Below are positions 14,621 to 22,469 of a stretch of DNA of 64,000 nucleotides, piece by piece. Within the stretch, counting starts at the first letter, position 1. Each line of letters opens with the position of its first letter. Origin of the DNA: Streptomyces gilvus (lineage in GTDB: Bacteria; Actinomycetota; Actinomycetes; Streptomycetales; Streptomycetaceae); assembly GCF_022513565.1 (NCBI RefSeq), contig NZ_JAKWBE010000034.1, forward strand, positions 1 to 64,000. Direction: 5' to 3'. The translations under genes were made by a program, and so were the position numbers. Under the pieces are notes generated by a model, which worked only from the letters and a program-made list of their open reading frames with translations, had not been told where the DNA came from and ran no database searches.

Positions 14621-15970
14621 ATCTTCACCCGCACCACTCCGGCCCCACTCCCGGAAGTCGCGAACCTGGCCGCACAGGGCACCCTCCCGGGTATCCTCCG
14701 CCAGCTCTCCACCCTCGGCGGCTGCACCCACCCCATCCGCCTCGACGGCCACCGCACCGAGTACGACGTCGACACCACCACCGGCGAGATCGGCAACGTC
14801 CTCCACCACCTCGACTCCACCGACCTTCCCGCCGGCCAACTCCTCGTCCGCTGCAACAACCGCCGCACCACCCGCTGCCCGGCCTGCGCGGAGGTCTACC
14901 GCCGCGACACCTTCCACCTGATCACCGCAGGCCTCCGCGGCGGCAAGGGCACCCCGGAACACGTCGCCACCCACCCCCGCGTCTTCGCCACCTTCACCGC
15001 CCCCAGCTTCGGCCCGGTCCACAACCGCCCCTCCAGCGGCCGTCCCTGCCGCTGCGGCGCCCACCACGACCAGGACGACGACACCCTCGGCACCCCACTC
15101 AACCCCGACACCTACGACTACGAAGCAGCCGTGCTCTGGAACGCCCACGCCGGAGCCCTCTGGCGCCGCTTTTCGACCTACCTGCACCGGGAAGTCGCCA
15201 AGCGCGCGGGCCTCTCGCAGCGCCGGTTCCGCGACCACGCCCGCGTCTCCTTCGCCAAGGTCGCCGAATACCAGAAACGCGGCGCCGTCCACTTCCACGC
15301 CGTCATCCGCATCGACGGCCCCGGAGGCGGCGACACCCCGCCTCCGGCCTGGGCCACAGCCGAACTCCTCACCGAGGCCATCCGCACCGCAACCGCCAAG
15401 GTCCGCGTGGACGGACCGATCATCGACGGCCGTGCCCATACCTTCACCTTCGGCCGCCAACTCGACGTCCGCACCATCAAATCCGCCGACTTCAACGACG
15501 GTCAGGAACTCACCGAGCGGGCTGTAGCGGCGTACATCGCCAAGTACGCCACCAAGGGCGCCGACACCGCCACGGGAGCTCTCGACCGCCCCCTGAAGTT
15601 CGCCGCCGAACTCGCCCAGCTCGACATCAGCGACCACGCCCGCCGACTGATCCGAACCGCCTGGGACCTCGGCGCACTTAAGAACCTCGAACACCTCCGC
15701 CTGCGCGCCTGGGCCCACATGCTCGGCTTCCGCGGCCACTTCTCCACCAAGTCCCGCCGCTACTCCACCACCCTCGGCGCCCTCCGCGACGCCCGCGCCG
15801 AATGGCGCCGCGCCCAAGCAGCCGCCGCACAACCCGAACGCGACACCGACACCACATACGTCCTCGCGCACTGGGTCTTCGCCGGAACCGGCCTGTCCTC
15901 CGCTGAGGCCTGGCTTGCCGAATCCCTCGAACCCGCCCCCGGAACGGAAGGAGAGCCAACCCGTGGCTGA
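14621..15970 (+). CDS. Replication initiator protein (RepSA-like), apparent ATC start
   Basis: A 449-aa rolling-circle type initiator of actinomycete integrative elements. The frame carries a Cys-rich segment CNNRRTTRCPACAEVY near residue 85, CRCGAHHDQDD near 150, and the His-containing core EYQKRGAVHFHAVIRIDG (about residue 220), which matches the HUH metal-binding motif. The only good ribosome-binding site (GAAGGAG, 14608-14614) is followed 6 nt later by ATC at 14621, with no in-frame ATG, GTG or TTG near it. The first in-frame GTG is at 15131, after the Cys-rich part. Either initiation is at ATC, or a G-to-C change has disabled rep, or the base is an error. It overlaps xis by 8 bp. Confidence 0.82.
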   Translation: MFTRTTPAPLPEVANLAAQGTLPGILRQLSTLGGCTHPIRLDGHRTEYDVDTTTGEIGNVLHHLDSTDLPAGQLLVRCNNRRTTRCPACAEVYRRDTFHLITAGLRGGKGTPEHVATHPRVFATFTAPSFGPVHNRPSSGRPCRCGAHHDQDDDTLGTPLNPDTYDYEAAVLWNAHAGALWRRFSTYLHREVAKRAGLSQRRFRDHARVSFAKVAEYQKRGAVHFHAVIRIDGPGGGDTPPPAWATAELLTEAIRTATAKVRVDGPIIDGRAHTFTFGRQLDVRTIKSADFNDGQELTERAVAAYIAKYATKGADTATGALDRPLKFAAELAQLDISDHARRLIRTAWDLGALKNLEHLRLRAWAHMLGFRGHFSTKSRRYSTTLGALRDARAEWRRAQAAAAQPERDTDTTYVLAHWVFAGTGLSSAEAWLAESLEPAPGTEGEPTRG

Positions 15971-16199
15971 TCTGCATCTCGCTGATACCGGGTCCACTGA
16001 TCCCTTCGATCGGTCCTTGGTCCTTCTGACTGTTGAGGAGGCGGCGAGACGGCTCCGCATCGGCCGTACGACGTGCTTTCGGCTCGTTCTGGCCGGAGAG
16101 ATCGAGTCCGTCACCGTTGGGCGGCTGCGTCGCGTTCCCGCCGATGCCGTGCCCGCGTACGTCAGCAAGCTTCGCCGCCGCCCCGCAGAAGCAGCGTGA
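15963..16199 (+). CDS. xis: Excisionase (MerR-like helix-turn-helix)
   Basis: 78 aa, GTG 15963 with GGAAGGAG 9 nt upstream. The core LLTVEEAARRLRIGRTTCFR followed by VGRLRRVPADAVPAYV is the excisionase-family HTH_17 winged helix. It directs the integrase towards excision by bending the att arms. It overlaps rep and is followed 10 bp later by int, so rep, xis and int form one operon as in pSAM2. Confidence 0.9.
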   Translation: MADLHLADTGSTDPFDRSLVLLTVEEAARRLRIGRTTCFRLVLAGEIESVTVGRLRRVPADAVPAYVSKLRRRPAEAA

Positions 16200-16209
16200 G
16201 GGGGACGTC

Positions 16210-17451
16210 ATGGCAGAGAAGAAGAAGCGCACACGCCAACCTAATGGGGCCTCGTCGATCTACTTCGGCAAGGACGGCAAATGGCACGGACGAGTGACGG
16301 TCGGTGTGAAGGATGACGGCACACCTGACCGCCGTCACATCGAGCGCAAGACAAAAGCCGAGGTGACCAGGGCTGTCCGCGACATGGAGCGGGCACGCGA
16401 TGAGAAGAAGCTCAGGAAACCGGGCCAGAGCTGGACCGTCCAAGCCTGGCTTGAGCACTGGGTCGAGAACATCGCCAAGCCGTACGTCTCCGAGAACACG
16501 TACGACGGCTACGAGGTCGACGTACGCGTTCACCTCGTGCCCGGCCTGGGCGCTCACAAGCTCGACAAGTTGGAGCCCGAGCACCTGGAGCGCTTCTACC
16601 GGAAGATGCAGGAGGCCGGAAGCTCTGCCGGCACCGCTCACCACGCTCACCGGACGATCCGAGTTGCCCTCGGTGAAGCCAAGCGGCGTGGGCATGTGGC
16701 CACCAACGTCGCCGAGATCGCCAAGGCTCCGCGTCTCGAAGAAGAGGACATCGAGCCGTTCACGATCGAGGAGGTTCAGAGCCTCCTGGTCGAGGCCGCC
16801 AAGCTCCGCAACAGCGCTCGCTGGGTCGTCGCCCTGGCGCTCGGCCTCCGCCAGGGGGAGGCACTCGGGCTCCACTGGGAAGACGTCGACCTGGACGCGG
16901 GCTACGTCCGCATCCGTAAGAACCGGCTTCGGCCCAAGTACGCCCACGGATGCGGTGACAAACCCTGCGGCCGGAAGGCGGGCTACTGCCCTCAGAAGCA
17001 GCAAACCCGCCGAGAGCACAAGTCCACCAAGTCCCGTGCCGGACGTCGCACGATCGGCCTGCCCGACCCGCTGATCAAGCTCCTCCGCCAGCACCAGGAG
17101 GAGCAGGAAAGGGAACGGATCACCGCCGGTACCGACTGGGAGGACAAGGGATACGTCTTCGCTTCCCCGACCGGCGGACCCCTCAGCCCGAACACCGACT
17201 TCCACACCTGGAAGAAGCTCCTCAGAAACGCGGGTGTACGAGACGGCCGTCTCCATGACGCTCGCCACACCGCCGCGACTGTCCTTCTGATCCTCGGCGT
17301 CCCGGACGTCGTGGTCGACGCGATCATGGGATGGGAGCCTGGGGGAGCGGCCCGGATGCGCGCTCGCTACATGCATGTCACGGGGACGCTGCTCCGCAAA
17401 GTCGCCCAGCAAGTCGGCGACGCTTTCTGGGAGCCGCCCAAGACCGACTGA
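16210..17451 (+). CDS. int: Site-specific tyrosine recombinase (integrase)
   Basis: 413 aa. Start ATG 16210 after GAGGGGGACGTC. Residues about 20-60 form the arm-binding domain (SSIYFGKDGKWHGRV), about 75-170 the core-binding SAM-like domain (VQAWLEHWVENIAKPYVSEN), and 185-400 the catalytic domain. The catalytic residues are visible: Arg in LGLRQGEALGL, HxxR in LHDARHTAAT, and Tyr in RARYMHVT. A small Cys-rich insertion (CGDKPCGRKAGYC) lies in the catalytic domain. The gene points at the att site, ending 90 bp from the 57-bp core. A truncated homologue lies in the relic at 4986-5320. Confidence 0.95.
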   Translation: MAEKKKRTRQPNGASSIYFGKDGKWHGRVTVGVKDDGTPDRRHIERKTKAEVTRAVRDMERARDEKKLRKPGQSWTVQAWLEHWVENIAKPYVSENTYDGYEVDVRVHLVPGLGAHKLDKLEPEHLERFYRKMQEAGSSAGTAHHAHRTIRVALGEAKRRGHVATNVAEIAKAPRLEEEDIEPFTIEEVQSLLVEAAKLRNSARWVVALALGLRQGEALGLHWEDVDLDAGYVRIRKNRLRPKYAHGCGDKPCGRKAGYCPQKQQTRREHKSTKSRAGRRTIGLPDPLIKLLRQHQEEQERERITAGTDWEDKGYVFASPTGGPLSPNTDFHTWKKLLRNAGVRDGRLHDARHTAATVLLILGVPDVVVDAIMGWEPGGAARMRARYMHVTGTLLRKVAQQVGDAFWEPPKTD

Positions 17452-17457
17452 AGCCGA

Positions 17458-17479
17458 ACTGAGACGGAAACTGAGACGG
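17458..17479. repeat. Arm-type repeats near attR (12-bp period)
   Basis: Two exact ACTGAGACGG copies, 17458-17467 and 17470-17479, directly after the int stop. Mirrors 5566-5587 at the other end. Confidence 0.7.
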
Positions 17480-17484
17480 ACAAC

Positions 17485-17522
17485 GTCGAAGGGCCCCACC
17501 GCGAACGGTGGGGCCCTTCGAC
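17485..17522 (+). terminator. Perfect 17-bp hairpin after int
   Basis: Arms 17485-17501 and 17506-17522 pair fully around CGAA. It insulates the element's int operon from the opposing tRNA-Ser gene. Confidence 0.8.
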
Positions 17523-17540
17523 ATCGTGCCCGGTGAGGCA

Positions 17541-17597
17541 CTGGCGGAGGATACGAGATTCGAACTCGTGAGGGGTTGCCCCCAACACGCTTTCCAA
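17541..17597. repeat. attR: 57-bp core within tRNA-Ser
   Basis: Identical to 5394-5450. Here the core is continuous with the remaining 5' half of tRNA-Ser, so the tRNA gene is restored after integration. Confidence 0.92.
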
Positions 17598-17629
17598 GCG
17601 TGCGCCCTAGGCCTCTAGGCGAATCCTCC
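17542..17629 (-). tRNA. tRNA-Ser(GGA)
   Basis: 88 nt including an encoded CCA end. Acceptor GGAGGAT pairs with ATCCTCC, the anticodon loop is CTTGGAAAG (anticodon GGA), there is a long variable arm (GTTGGGGGCAACCCC region) and the T loop is GTTCGAATC. It serves as the attachment site of the element on its left. Confidence 0.96.
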
Positions 17630-17704
17630 GCCGGAAACATTACATGACCGAGAGGAGTGCTCGCGAACTCGTTCCACCCGCTGACGTCGGGTACTCTGTG
17701 CGGA

Positions 17705-17790
17705 GCCCCTCACGCGGCGCTATCTGACTGAACTCCCCCAGGGCCGGAAGGCAGCAAGGGTAGGTTGGCTCTGGCGGGTGCGTGGGGGGC
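17705..17790 (+). ncRNA. ffs: Signal recognition particle RNA (4.5S-like)
   Basis: The apical SRP domain signature is present (CCAGGGCCGGAAGGCAGCAA), with GGTAGG on the 3' side, and terminal strands GCCCCTCACGC and GCGTGGGGGGC pair. The location between tRNA-Ser and dnaX is the conserved Streptomyces arrangement. End points are estimated from the terminal helix. Confidence 0.9.
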
Positions 17791-17853
17791 GCTTGCGTTC
17801 CGTGGTCCCGGCGGCGGGGCTGGTTGTCAGTGGGCGCCTATAACCTCGTATGC

Positions 17854-20454
17854 GTGTCGTCTCTCGCGCTGTACCGCCGCTATCGCCCGGAGTCGTTCGC
17901 CGAGGTCATCGGGCAGGAGCATGTCACCGACCCGTTGCAGCAGGCCCTGCGGAACAACCGGGTCAATCACGCGTACCTGTTCAGCGGCCCGCGCGGATGC
18001 GGCAAGACGACCAGCGCCCGGATCCTGGCCCGCTGCCTGAACTGCGAGCAGGGCCCCACACCGACTCCCTGCGGTGAGTGCCAGTCCTGCCGCGACCTGG
18101 CGCGGAACGGCCCGGGCTCGATCGACGTCATCGAGATCGACGCGGCCTCTCACGGTGGTGTGGACGACGCCCGTGAGCTGCGCGAGAAGGCCTTCTTCGG
18201 ACCCGCCGCCAGCCGGTACAAGATCTACATCATCGACGAGGCCCACATGGTCACGTCGGCGGGCTTCAACGCATTGCTGAAGGTCGTCGAGGAACCCCCG
18301 GAGCACCTCAAGTTCATCTTCGCCACCACCGAGCCCGAGAAGGTCATCGGCACCATCCGGTCGCGCACCCACCACTACCCCTTCCGGCTCGTGCCGCCGG
18401 GGACCCTGCGGGACTACCTCGGCCAGGTGTGCCAGAAGGAGAACATCCCGGTCGAGGACGGCGTCCTGCCCCTCGTCGTGCGCGCCGGCGCGGGTTCCGT
18501 GCGTGACTCGATGTCCGTCATGGACCAGCTGCTCGCCGGTGCGCGGGAGGAGGGTGTGACGTATGCCATGGCCACCTCCCTCCTCGGCTACACCGACGGC
18601 TCCCTCCTCGACTCCGTCGTCGAGGCCTTCGCGACCGGCGACGGCGCCGCCGCGTTCGAGGTCGTCGACCGGATCATCGAGGGCGGCAACGACCCTCGCC
18701 GTTTCGTCGCCGACCTGCTGGAGCGGCTGCGCGACCTGGTGATCCTCGCCGCCGTGCCGGACGCCGCCGAGAAGGGGCTCATCGACGCCCCCGCCGACGT
18801 CATCGAACGGATGCAGGCCCAAGCGAGCACCTTCGGCGCGGCCGAGCTCAGCCGTGCGGCCGACCTCGTCAACGAGGGCCTCACCGAGATGCGCGGCGCC
18901 AACTCGCCTCGCCTCCAGCTCGAACTCATCTGCGCGCGCGTGCTGCTCCCCGCCGCCTACGGTGACGAACGCTCGGTCATGGCCCGCCTCGACCGTCTGG
19001 AGCGGGGCGTCAACTTCTCGGCGGGCGGGGGCACGGGCGCGCCTGCGATGGGCTACGTACCGGGTCCTGAGGCGCATGCGGGACCGATGGCGGCCGGTTC
19101 TGGTCCTGGTCCTGGTCCTGGTCCGGTTCCTCCCGGCGGTGGTCCGGCTGCGGCGAGGGCGGCGGTACGGGGCTCCGGTGCCGGGGCGCCGGGGGCGCCG
19201 GGGGGTGGCGTGCCTGCGGGGTCGACGCCGGGCGGTTTCGGGGCGGGGGGTTCTGTGCCGGGTGGGGCCGGGCCCGGTGGGTTCGGTCAGGGTGGCTCCG
19301 TGCCGGGCGGTGGTGTGCCTGGTGGTGGGAGTCCGGGGGGTGGAGCAGGCGGTCCGGCGGTGGGCGGTACGCCCGAGCCGGTGACCTCTGGCGATCCGGC
19401 CGGCGAGTCCACCGGTCCGGGCACACCCGGTGGTACTCCTCCCGGAGGCCGGCCCGAGCACGCTCACCCTCAACATCAGCCCTCGTCGCCCGCGACGCCC
19501 GTCCCGGGCCCCGCTCAGGCTCCCGCGCCCGGCGCCTGGCCCACCGCGGCCACCGCGGGCAGCGGCCGGCGCCCCGGCGGCTGGCCGACGGCGAACGCGG
19601 CGGGCGCGGGCGCCAGTGCCGGTGCAGGGGCAGGGGCAGGGGCAGGGGCAGGGGCAGGGGCAGGGGCCGGTCAGGTTCCAGCCGCGCCCATCGCCCCCTC
19701 GACTCCGGCCCCATCGACCCCCGTACCGGCCCCACAGTCACCGGCATCAGCGTCCCCCCCGCCCGCCTACGCGCCTCCCAGCGGCGGTCTCGACCCCCGC
19801 ATGCTCTGGCCGAACATCCTGGAGGCCGTCAAGAACCGCCGCCGCTTCACCTGGATCCTGCTCAGCCAGAACGCCCAGGTCGCCGGCTTCGACGGCACGA
19901 CCTTGCAGCTGGGCTTCGTCAACGCCGGCGCCCGGGACAACTTCGCGAGCAGCGGCAGCGAGGACGTGCTGCGCCAGGCGCTGGCCGAGCAGTTCAACGT
20001 GCAGTGGAAGATCGAGGCGATCGTCGACACGTCCGGCGGCTCGGCCCCCGCGCCGGGCGGCGGCCCCTCCGGCTTCAACGGCGGGGGCGGTGCGCAGGGC
20101 GGTTACGGCGGCGGTGGCGGAGGGGGAGGCGGCTACGGCACGACCGGCGCCCCCAGCGCTTCCTACACCGGTGCCTCTTACGGCGGTGCCACGACGGCTC
20201 AGCGCCCGGCACCGCCGCAGTCGGCGCCCACCATGCCCACCACCCCCACCGCATCCCCGTCCGTTCCGACTCCCCCTGCGGCGACCGCATCGACGCCCCA
20301 CCCGCCCGCCCCCGAGCCCCCCGCACCGGTCGCTCCGGAGGACGACATCCCCGAGGACGACGACCCCGACCTCAACGAATCGGCCCTCTCCGGTCACGAA
20401 CTGATCGTCCGGGAACTGGGAGCGACGGTGGTGGAGGAGTTCACGAACGAGTGA
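17854..20454 (+). CDS. dnaX: DNA polymerase III subunits gamma/tau
   Basis: 866-aa clamp-loader ATPase that loads the beta clamp and couples the replicase. GTG 17854 gives SSLALYRRYRPESFAEVIGQ, the standard N-terminus. Walker A is GPRGCGKTTSA, a four-Cys zinc module spans CLNC...CGECQSC, and Walker B is YIIDEAHM. After about residue 390 comes a very long Gly/Pro/Ala-rich low-complexity linker (about residues 400-640), then a conserved tau-like domain (MLWPNILEAVKNRRRFTWIL) and an acidic tail. No RBS precedes the GTG; TAACCT at 17841-17846 ends 7 nt before it, suggesting a leaderless transcript. Frameshift production of a short gamma form is not evident. Confidence 0.95.
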   Translation: MSSLALYRRYRPESFAEVIGQEHVTDPLQQALRNNRVNHAYLFSGPRGCGKTTSARILARCLNCEQGPTPTPCGECQSCRDLARNGPGSIDVIEIDAASHGGVDDARELREKAFFGPAASRYKIYIIDEAHMVTSAGFNALLKVVEEPPEHLKFIFATTEPEKVIGTIRSRTHHYPFRLVPPGTLRDYLGQVCQKENIPVEDGVLPLVVRAGAGSVRDSMSVMDQLLAGAREEGVTYAMATSLLGYTDGSLLDSVVEAFATGDGAAAFEVVDRIIEGGNDPRRFVADLLERLRDLVILAAVPDAAEKGLIDAPADVIERMQAQASTFGAAELSRAADLVNEGLTEMRGANSPRLQLELICARVLLPAAYGDERSVMARLDRLERGVNFSAGGGTGAPAMGYVPGPEAHAGPMAAGSGPGPGPGPVPPGGGPAAARAAVRGSGAGAPGAPGGGVPAGSTPGGFGAGGSVPGGAGPGGFGQGGSVPGGGVPGGGSPGGGAGGPAVGGTPEPVTSGDPAGESTGPGTPGGTPPGGRPEHAHPQHQPSSPATPVPGPAQAPAPGAWPTAATAGSGRRPGGWPTANAAGAGASAGAGAGAGAGAGAGAGAGQVPAAPIAPSTPAPSTPVPAPQSPASASPPPAYAPPSGGLDPRMLWPNILEAVKNRRRFTWILLSQNAQVAGFDGTTLQLGFVNAGARDNFASSGSEDVLRQALAEQFNVQWKIEAIVDTSGGSAPAPGGGPSGFNGGGGAQGGYGGGGGGGGGYGTTGAPSASYTGASYGGATTAQRPAPPQSAPTMPTTPTASPSVPTPPAATASTPHPPAPEPPAPVAPEDDIPEDDDPDLNESALSGHELIVRELGATVVEEFTNE
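19621..19668 (+). repeat. GGGGCA hexamer tandem repeat inside dnaX
   Basis: Eight hexamers (six exact GGGGCA plus two variants) encoding alternating Gly-Ala in the linker. Length changes here keep the frame, so copy number can vary without damage. Confidence 0.9.
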
Positions 20455-20847
20455 CGGGGGGACCGACCGACCCCGTCCACCGGCGGCGCTCGTAGGCGCC
20501 ACGATCCCCGCAGGCCGTCTGGGGCGGTGGCCCGGCCGTCCAGCTGCTCGAGGTCGCGGGCTTGCCTCCTCGCGCCCGTCCGGCGGCCGCCGTAGTCGGC
20601 GATTTGAGGCCAAGGCCTGTTCAGGGGCAAGGCGGGGGGCTGGGGGCGCAACCCCACAAGGGCAACCCCCAGCAGGGCAACCGCGACGCCGGGGCGCAGC
20701 TCCCGGAGCGCCAAGCCCCGACGTCCGGCGCGCGACCCCACAGAGGGCACCCCAGGACGCCCGGTCGCCCCTTGGAGGAACCTACAGCTCAGCCCCCCGC
20801 CCGCCCTCGGCAACCTCCACAAGGCCGCGCCGGTTACCCTGAACCCC
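20455..20847. other. Intergenic stretch before purD
   Basis: 393 bp, very GC-rich, no supported gene. TACCCT at 20835-20840 ends 7 nt before the purD GTG and is the probable -10 box; no RBS is seen. Confidence 0.5.
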
Positions 20848-22098
20848 GTGAAGGTCCTCGTCATCGGTAGCGGCGCCCGCGAACACGCCCTGTGCCGTTC
20901 CCTGTCCCTCGACCCCGACGTCACCGCTCTGCACTGCGCCCCCGGCAACGCCGGCATCGCCGAGGTGGCCGAGCTGCACGCGGTCGACGCCCTCGACGGC
21001 AAGGCCGTGGCCGCGCTGGCCGAACAGCTCGGCGCCGAGCTCGTGGTCGTGGGCCCGGAGGCGCCGCTCGTGGCCGGTGTGGCCGACGCCGTGCGGGAGG
21101 CGGGGATCCCGGTCTTCGGCCCCTCCCAGGAGGCCGCGCAGATCGAGGGGTCGAAGGCCTTCGCGAAGGACGTGATGGCCGGCGCCGGAGTCCCCACCGC
21201 CCGGTCGTACGTCTGCACCACCCCCGACGAGGTCGACACGGCCCTCGACGCCTTCGGTGCCCCCTACGTCGTCAAGGACGACGGTCTCGCGGCCGGTAAG
21301 GGCGTCGTCGTCACCGCCGACCTCGACACCGCCCGGGCCCACGCGAACTCCTGCGAGCGCGTGGTCATCGAGGAGTTCCTGGACGGCCCCGAGGTCTCCC
21401 TCTTCGCGATCACCGACGGCCAGACGGTCCTCCCGCTCCAGCCGGCCCAGGACTTCAAGCGCGCCCTCGACGGCGACGAGGGCCCGAACACCGGCGGCAT
21501 GGGCGCGTACTCCCCGCTCCCGTGGGCCGACCCCAAGCTCGTGGACGAGGTCCTGCAGACGGTTCTGCAGCCGACGGTGGACGAGATGCGCCGCCGCGGA
21601 ACCCCGTTCTCCGGCCTGCTCTACGCCGGACTCGCGATCACCTCGCGCGGTGTCCGGGTCATCGAGTTCAACGCCCGTTTCGGCGACCCGGAGACCCAGG
21701 TGGTCCTGGCCCGGCTGAAGACGCCGCTGGCCGGCGTCCTGCTCGCCGCCGCGAACGGCACCCTCGCCGACCTGGAGCCCCTGCGCTGGAGCGAGGACGC
21801 CGCGGTCACCGTGGTCGTCGCCTCGCACAACTACCCCGGCACCCCGCGTACCGGCGACCCGATCACGGGCCTCGACGAAGTGGCCGCCGAGGACGCCCCG
21901 CACGCCTACGTCCTGCACGCCGGCACCAAGCGCGACGGCGACGCGGTCGTCAGCGCCGGTGGACGCGTCCTGTCGGTCACGGCGACCGGCAAGGACCTCA
22001 CCGGGGCCCGTGACCGCGCCTACCGGGCCGTGGCCCGCATCCGGCTCGACGGCTCCCAGCACCGCACCGACATCGCGGCGAAGGCGGCGGGCGCCTGA
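20848..22098 (+). CDS. purD: Phosphoribosylamine-glycine ligase (GAR synthetase)
   Basis: 416 aa; joins glycine to phosphoribosylamine with ATP in the second step of purine synthesis. The N-terminal Rossmann-like domain begins KVLVIGSGAREHAL, the ATP-grasp domain contains VKDDGLAAGKGVVV and EEFLDGPEVSLF, and GPNTGGMGAYSP and EFNARFGDPETQ are the classic PurD signatures. GTG 20848 has no ribosome-binding site but sits 7 nt after a -10-like TACCCT, as for dnaX and purF. A hairpin terminator follows at 22134. Confidence 0.97.
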   Translation: MKVLVIGSGAREHALCRSLSLDPDVTALHCAPGNAGIAEVAELHAVDALDGKAVAALAEQLGAELVVVGPEAPLVAGVADAVREAGIPVFGPSQEAAQIEGSKAFAKDVMAGAGVPTARSYVCTTPDEVDTALDAFGAPYVVKDDGLAAGKGVVVTADLDTARAHANSCERVVIEEFLDGPEVSLFAITDGQTVLPLQPAQDFKRALDGDEGPNTGGMGAYSPLPWADPKLVDEVLQTVLQPTVDEMRRRGTPFSGLLYAGLAITSRGVRVIEFNARFGDPETQVVLARLKTPLAGVLLAAANGTLADLEPLRWSEDAAVTVVVASHNYPGTPRTGDPITGLDEVAAEDAPHAYVLHAGTKRDGDAVVSAGGRVLSVTATGKDLTGARDRAYRAVARIRLDGSQHRTDIAAKAAGA

Positions 22099-22133
22099 CC
22101 GGCGTACGCCCCCGGAAGTCCGGATGAACCCTC

Positions 22134-22167
22134 CAGGCCCCGTGTCCGTCTTCGGATGCGGGGCCTG
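22134..22167 (+). terminator. Terminator hairpin downstream of purD
   Basis: CAGGCCCCG and CGGGGCCTG arms with an inner TCCG/CGGA helix and a short mismatch. Confidence 0.75.
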
Positions 22168-22469
22168 AATGCCGTCCCCACCCCGCGAAGCCGGCCCGAA
22201 AGCACCCGGCGGTGAATTCGAACCTGAGTCAAAAACCGGGGCCTGATCCTCGCTGACCGTCATCCACCTCTGACCAAAGCCATTCCATCGAGTGGCCGCT
22301 GCCCCATCCGGCTGACGAGGGCGGGGGCCCCAACTAGGGTGCGGCGCAAGCGTTCCGGCACTTGGCCCACCGGCATTGCGATGTCAGTGGCGGGTGCCAC
22401 AGTGGGGGAGTGGACAACGCCAGACGGCCAGCAGGCCGGGACAGTCAGGGAGGGGGGTGAGGTCCGGTC
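22168..22469. other. Intergenic stretch between purD and the 22470 gene
   Basis: About 300 bp with no supported gene; it should hold the promoter of the 22470 gene, which has a purine-rich RBS (GGGAGGGGGGTGAGG). Confidence 0.4.

Larger units (their letters stand above)
5394..17597. mobile_element. Actinomycete integrative (conjugative) element integrated in tRNA-Ser(GGA)
   Basis: About 12.15 kb between the 57-bp direct repeats. It carries the full pSAM2/SLP1-type set: int and xis beside the att site, a rolling-circle type rep, an FtsK-like transfer translocase, several small Spd-like membrane proteins, a GntR-family regulator and a Nudix protein like Pif. Cargo is an HATPase operon, a TIR-domain gene and a membrane-anchored protein of lower GC. 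Arm-type repeats lie inside both ends (5566-5587 and 17458-17479). It looks mobile, except that rep has no canonical start codon. Confidence 0.92.

Noticed and set aside
15131-15970. Short rep protein starting at GTG 15131
   Set aside because: The frame is open and shows conserved sequence (Cys-rich segments) for 170 codons upstream, back to a good RBS; GTG 15131 has no RBS.
20782-22263. 493-aa minus-strand frame over purD
   Set aside because: Antisense shadow of purD; no RBS and no family resemblance.
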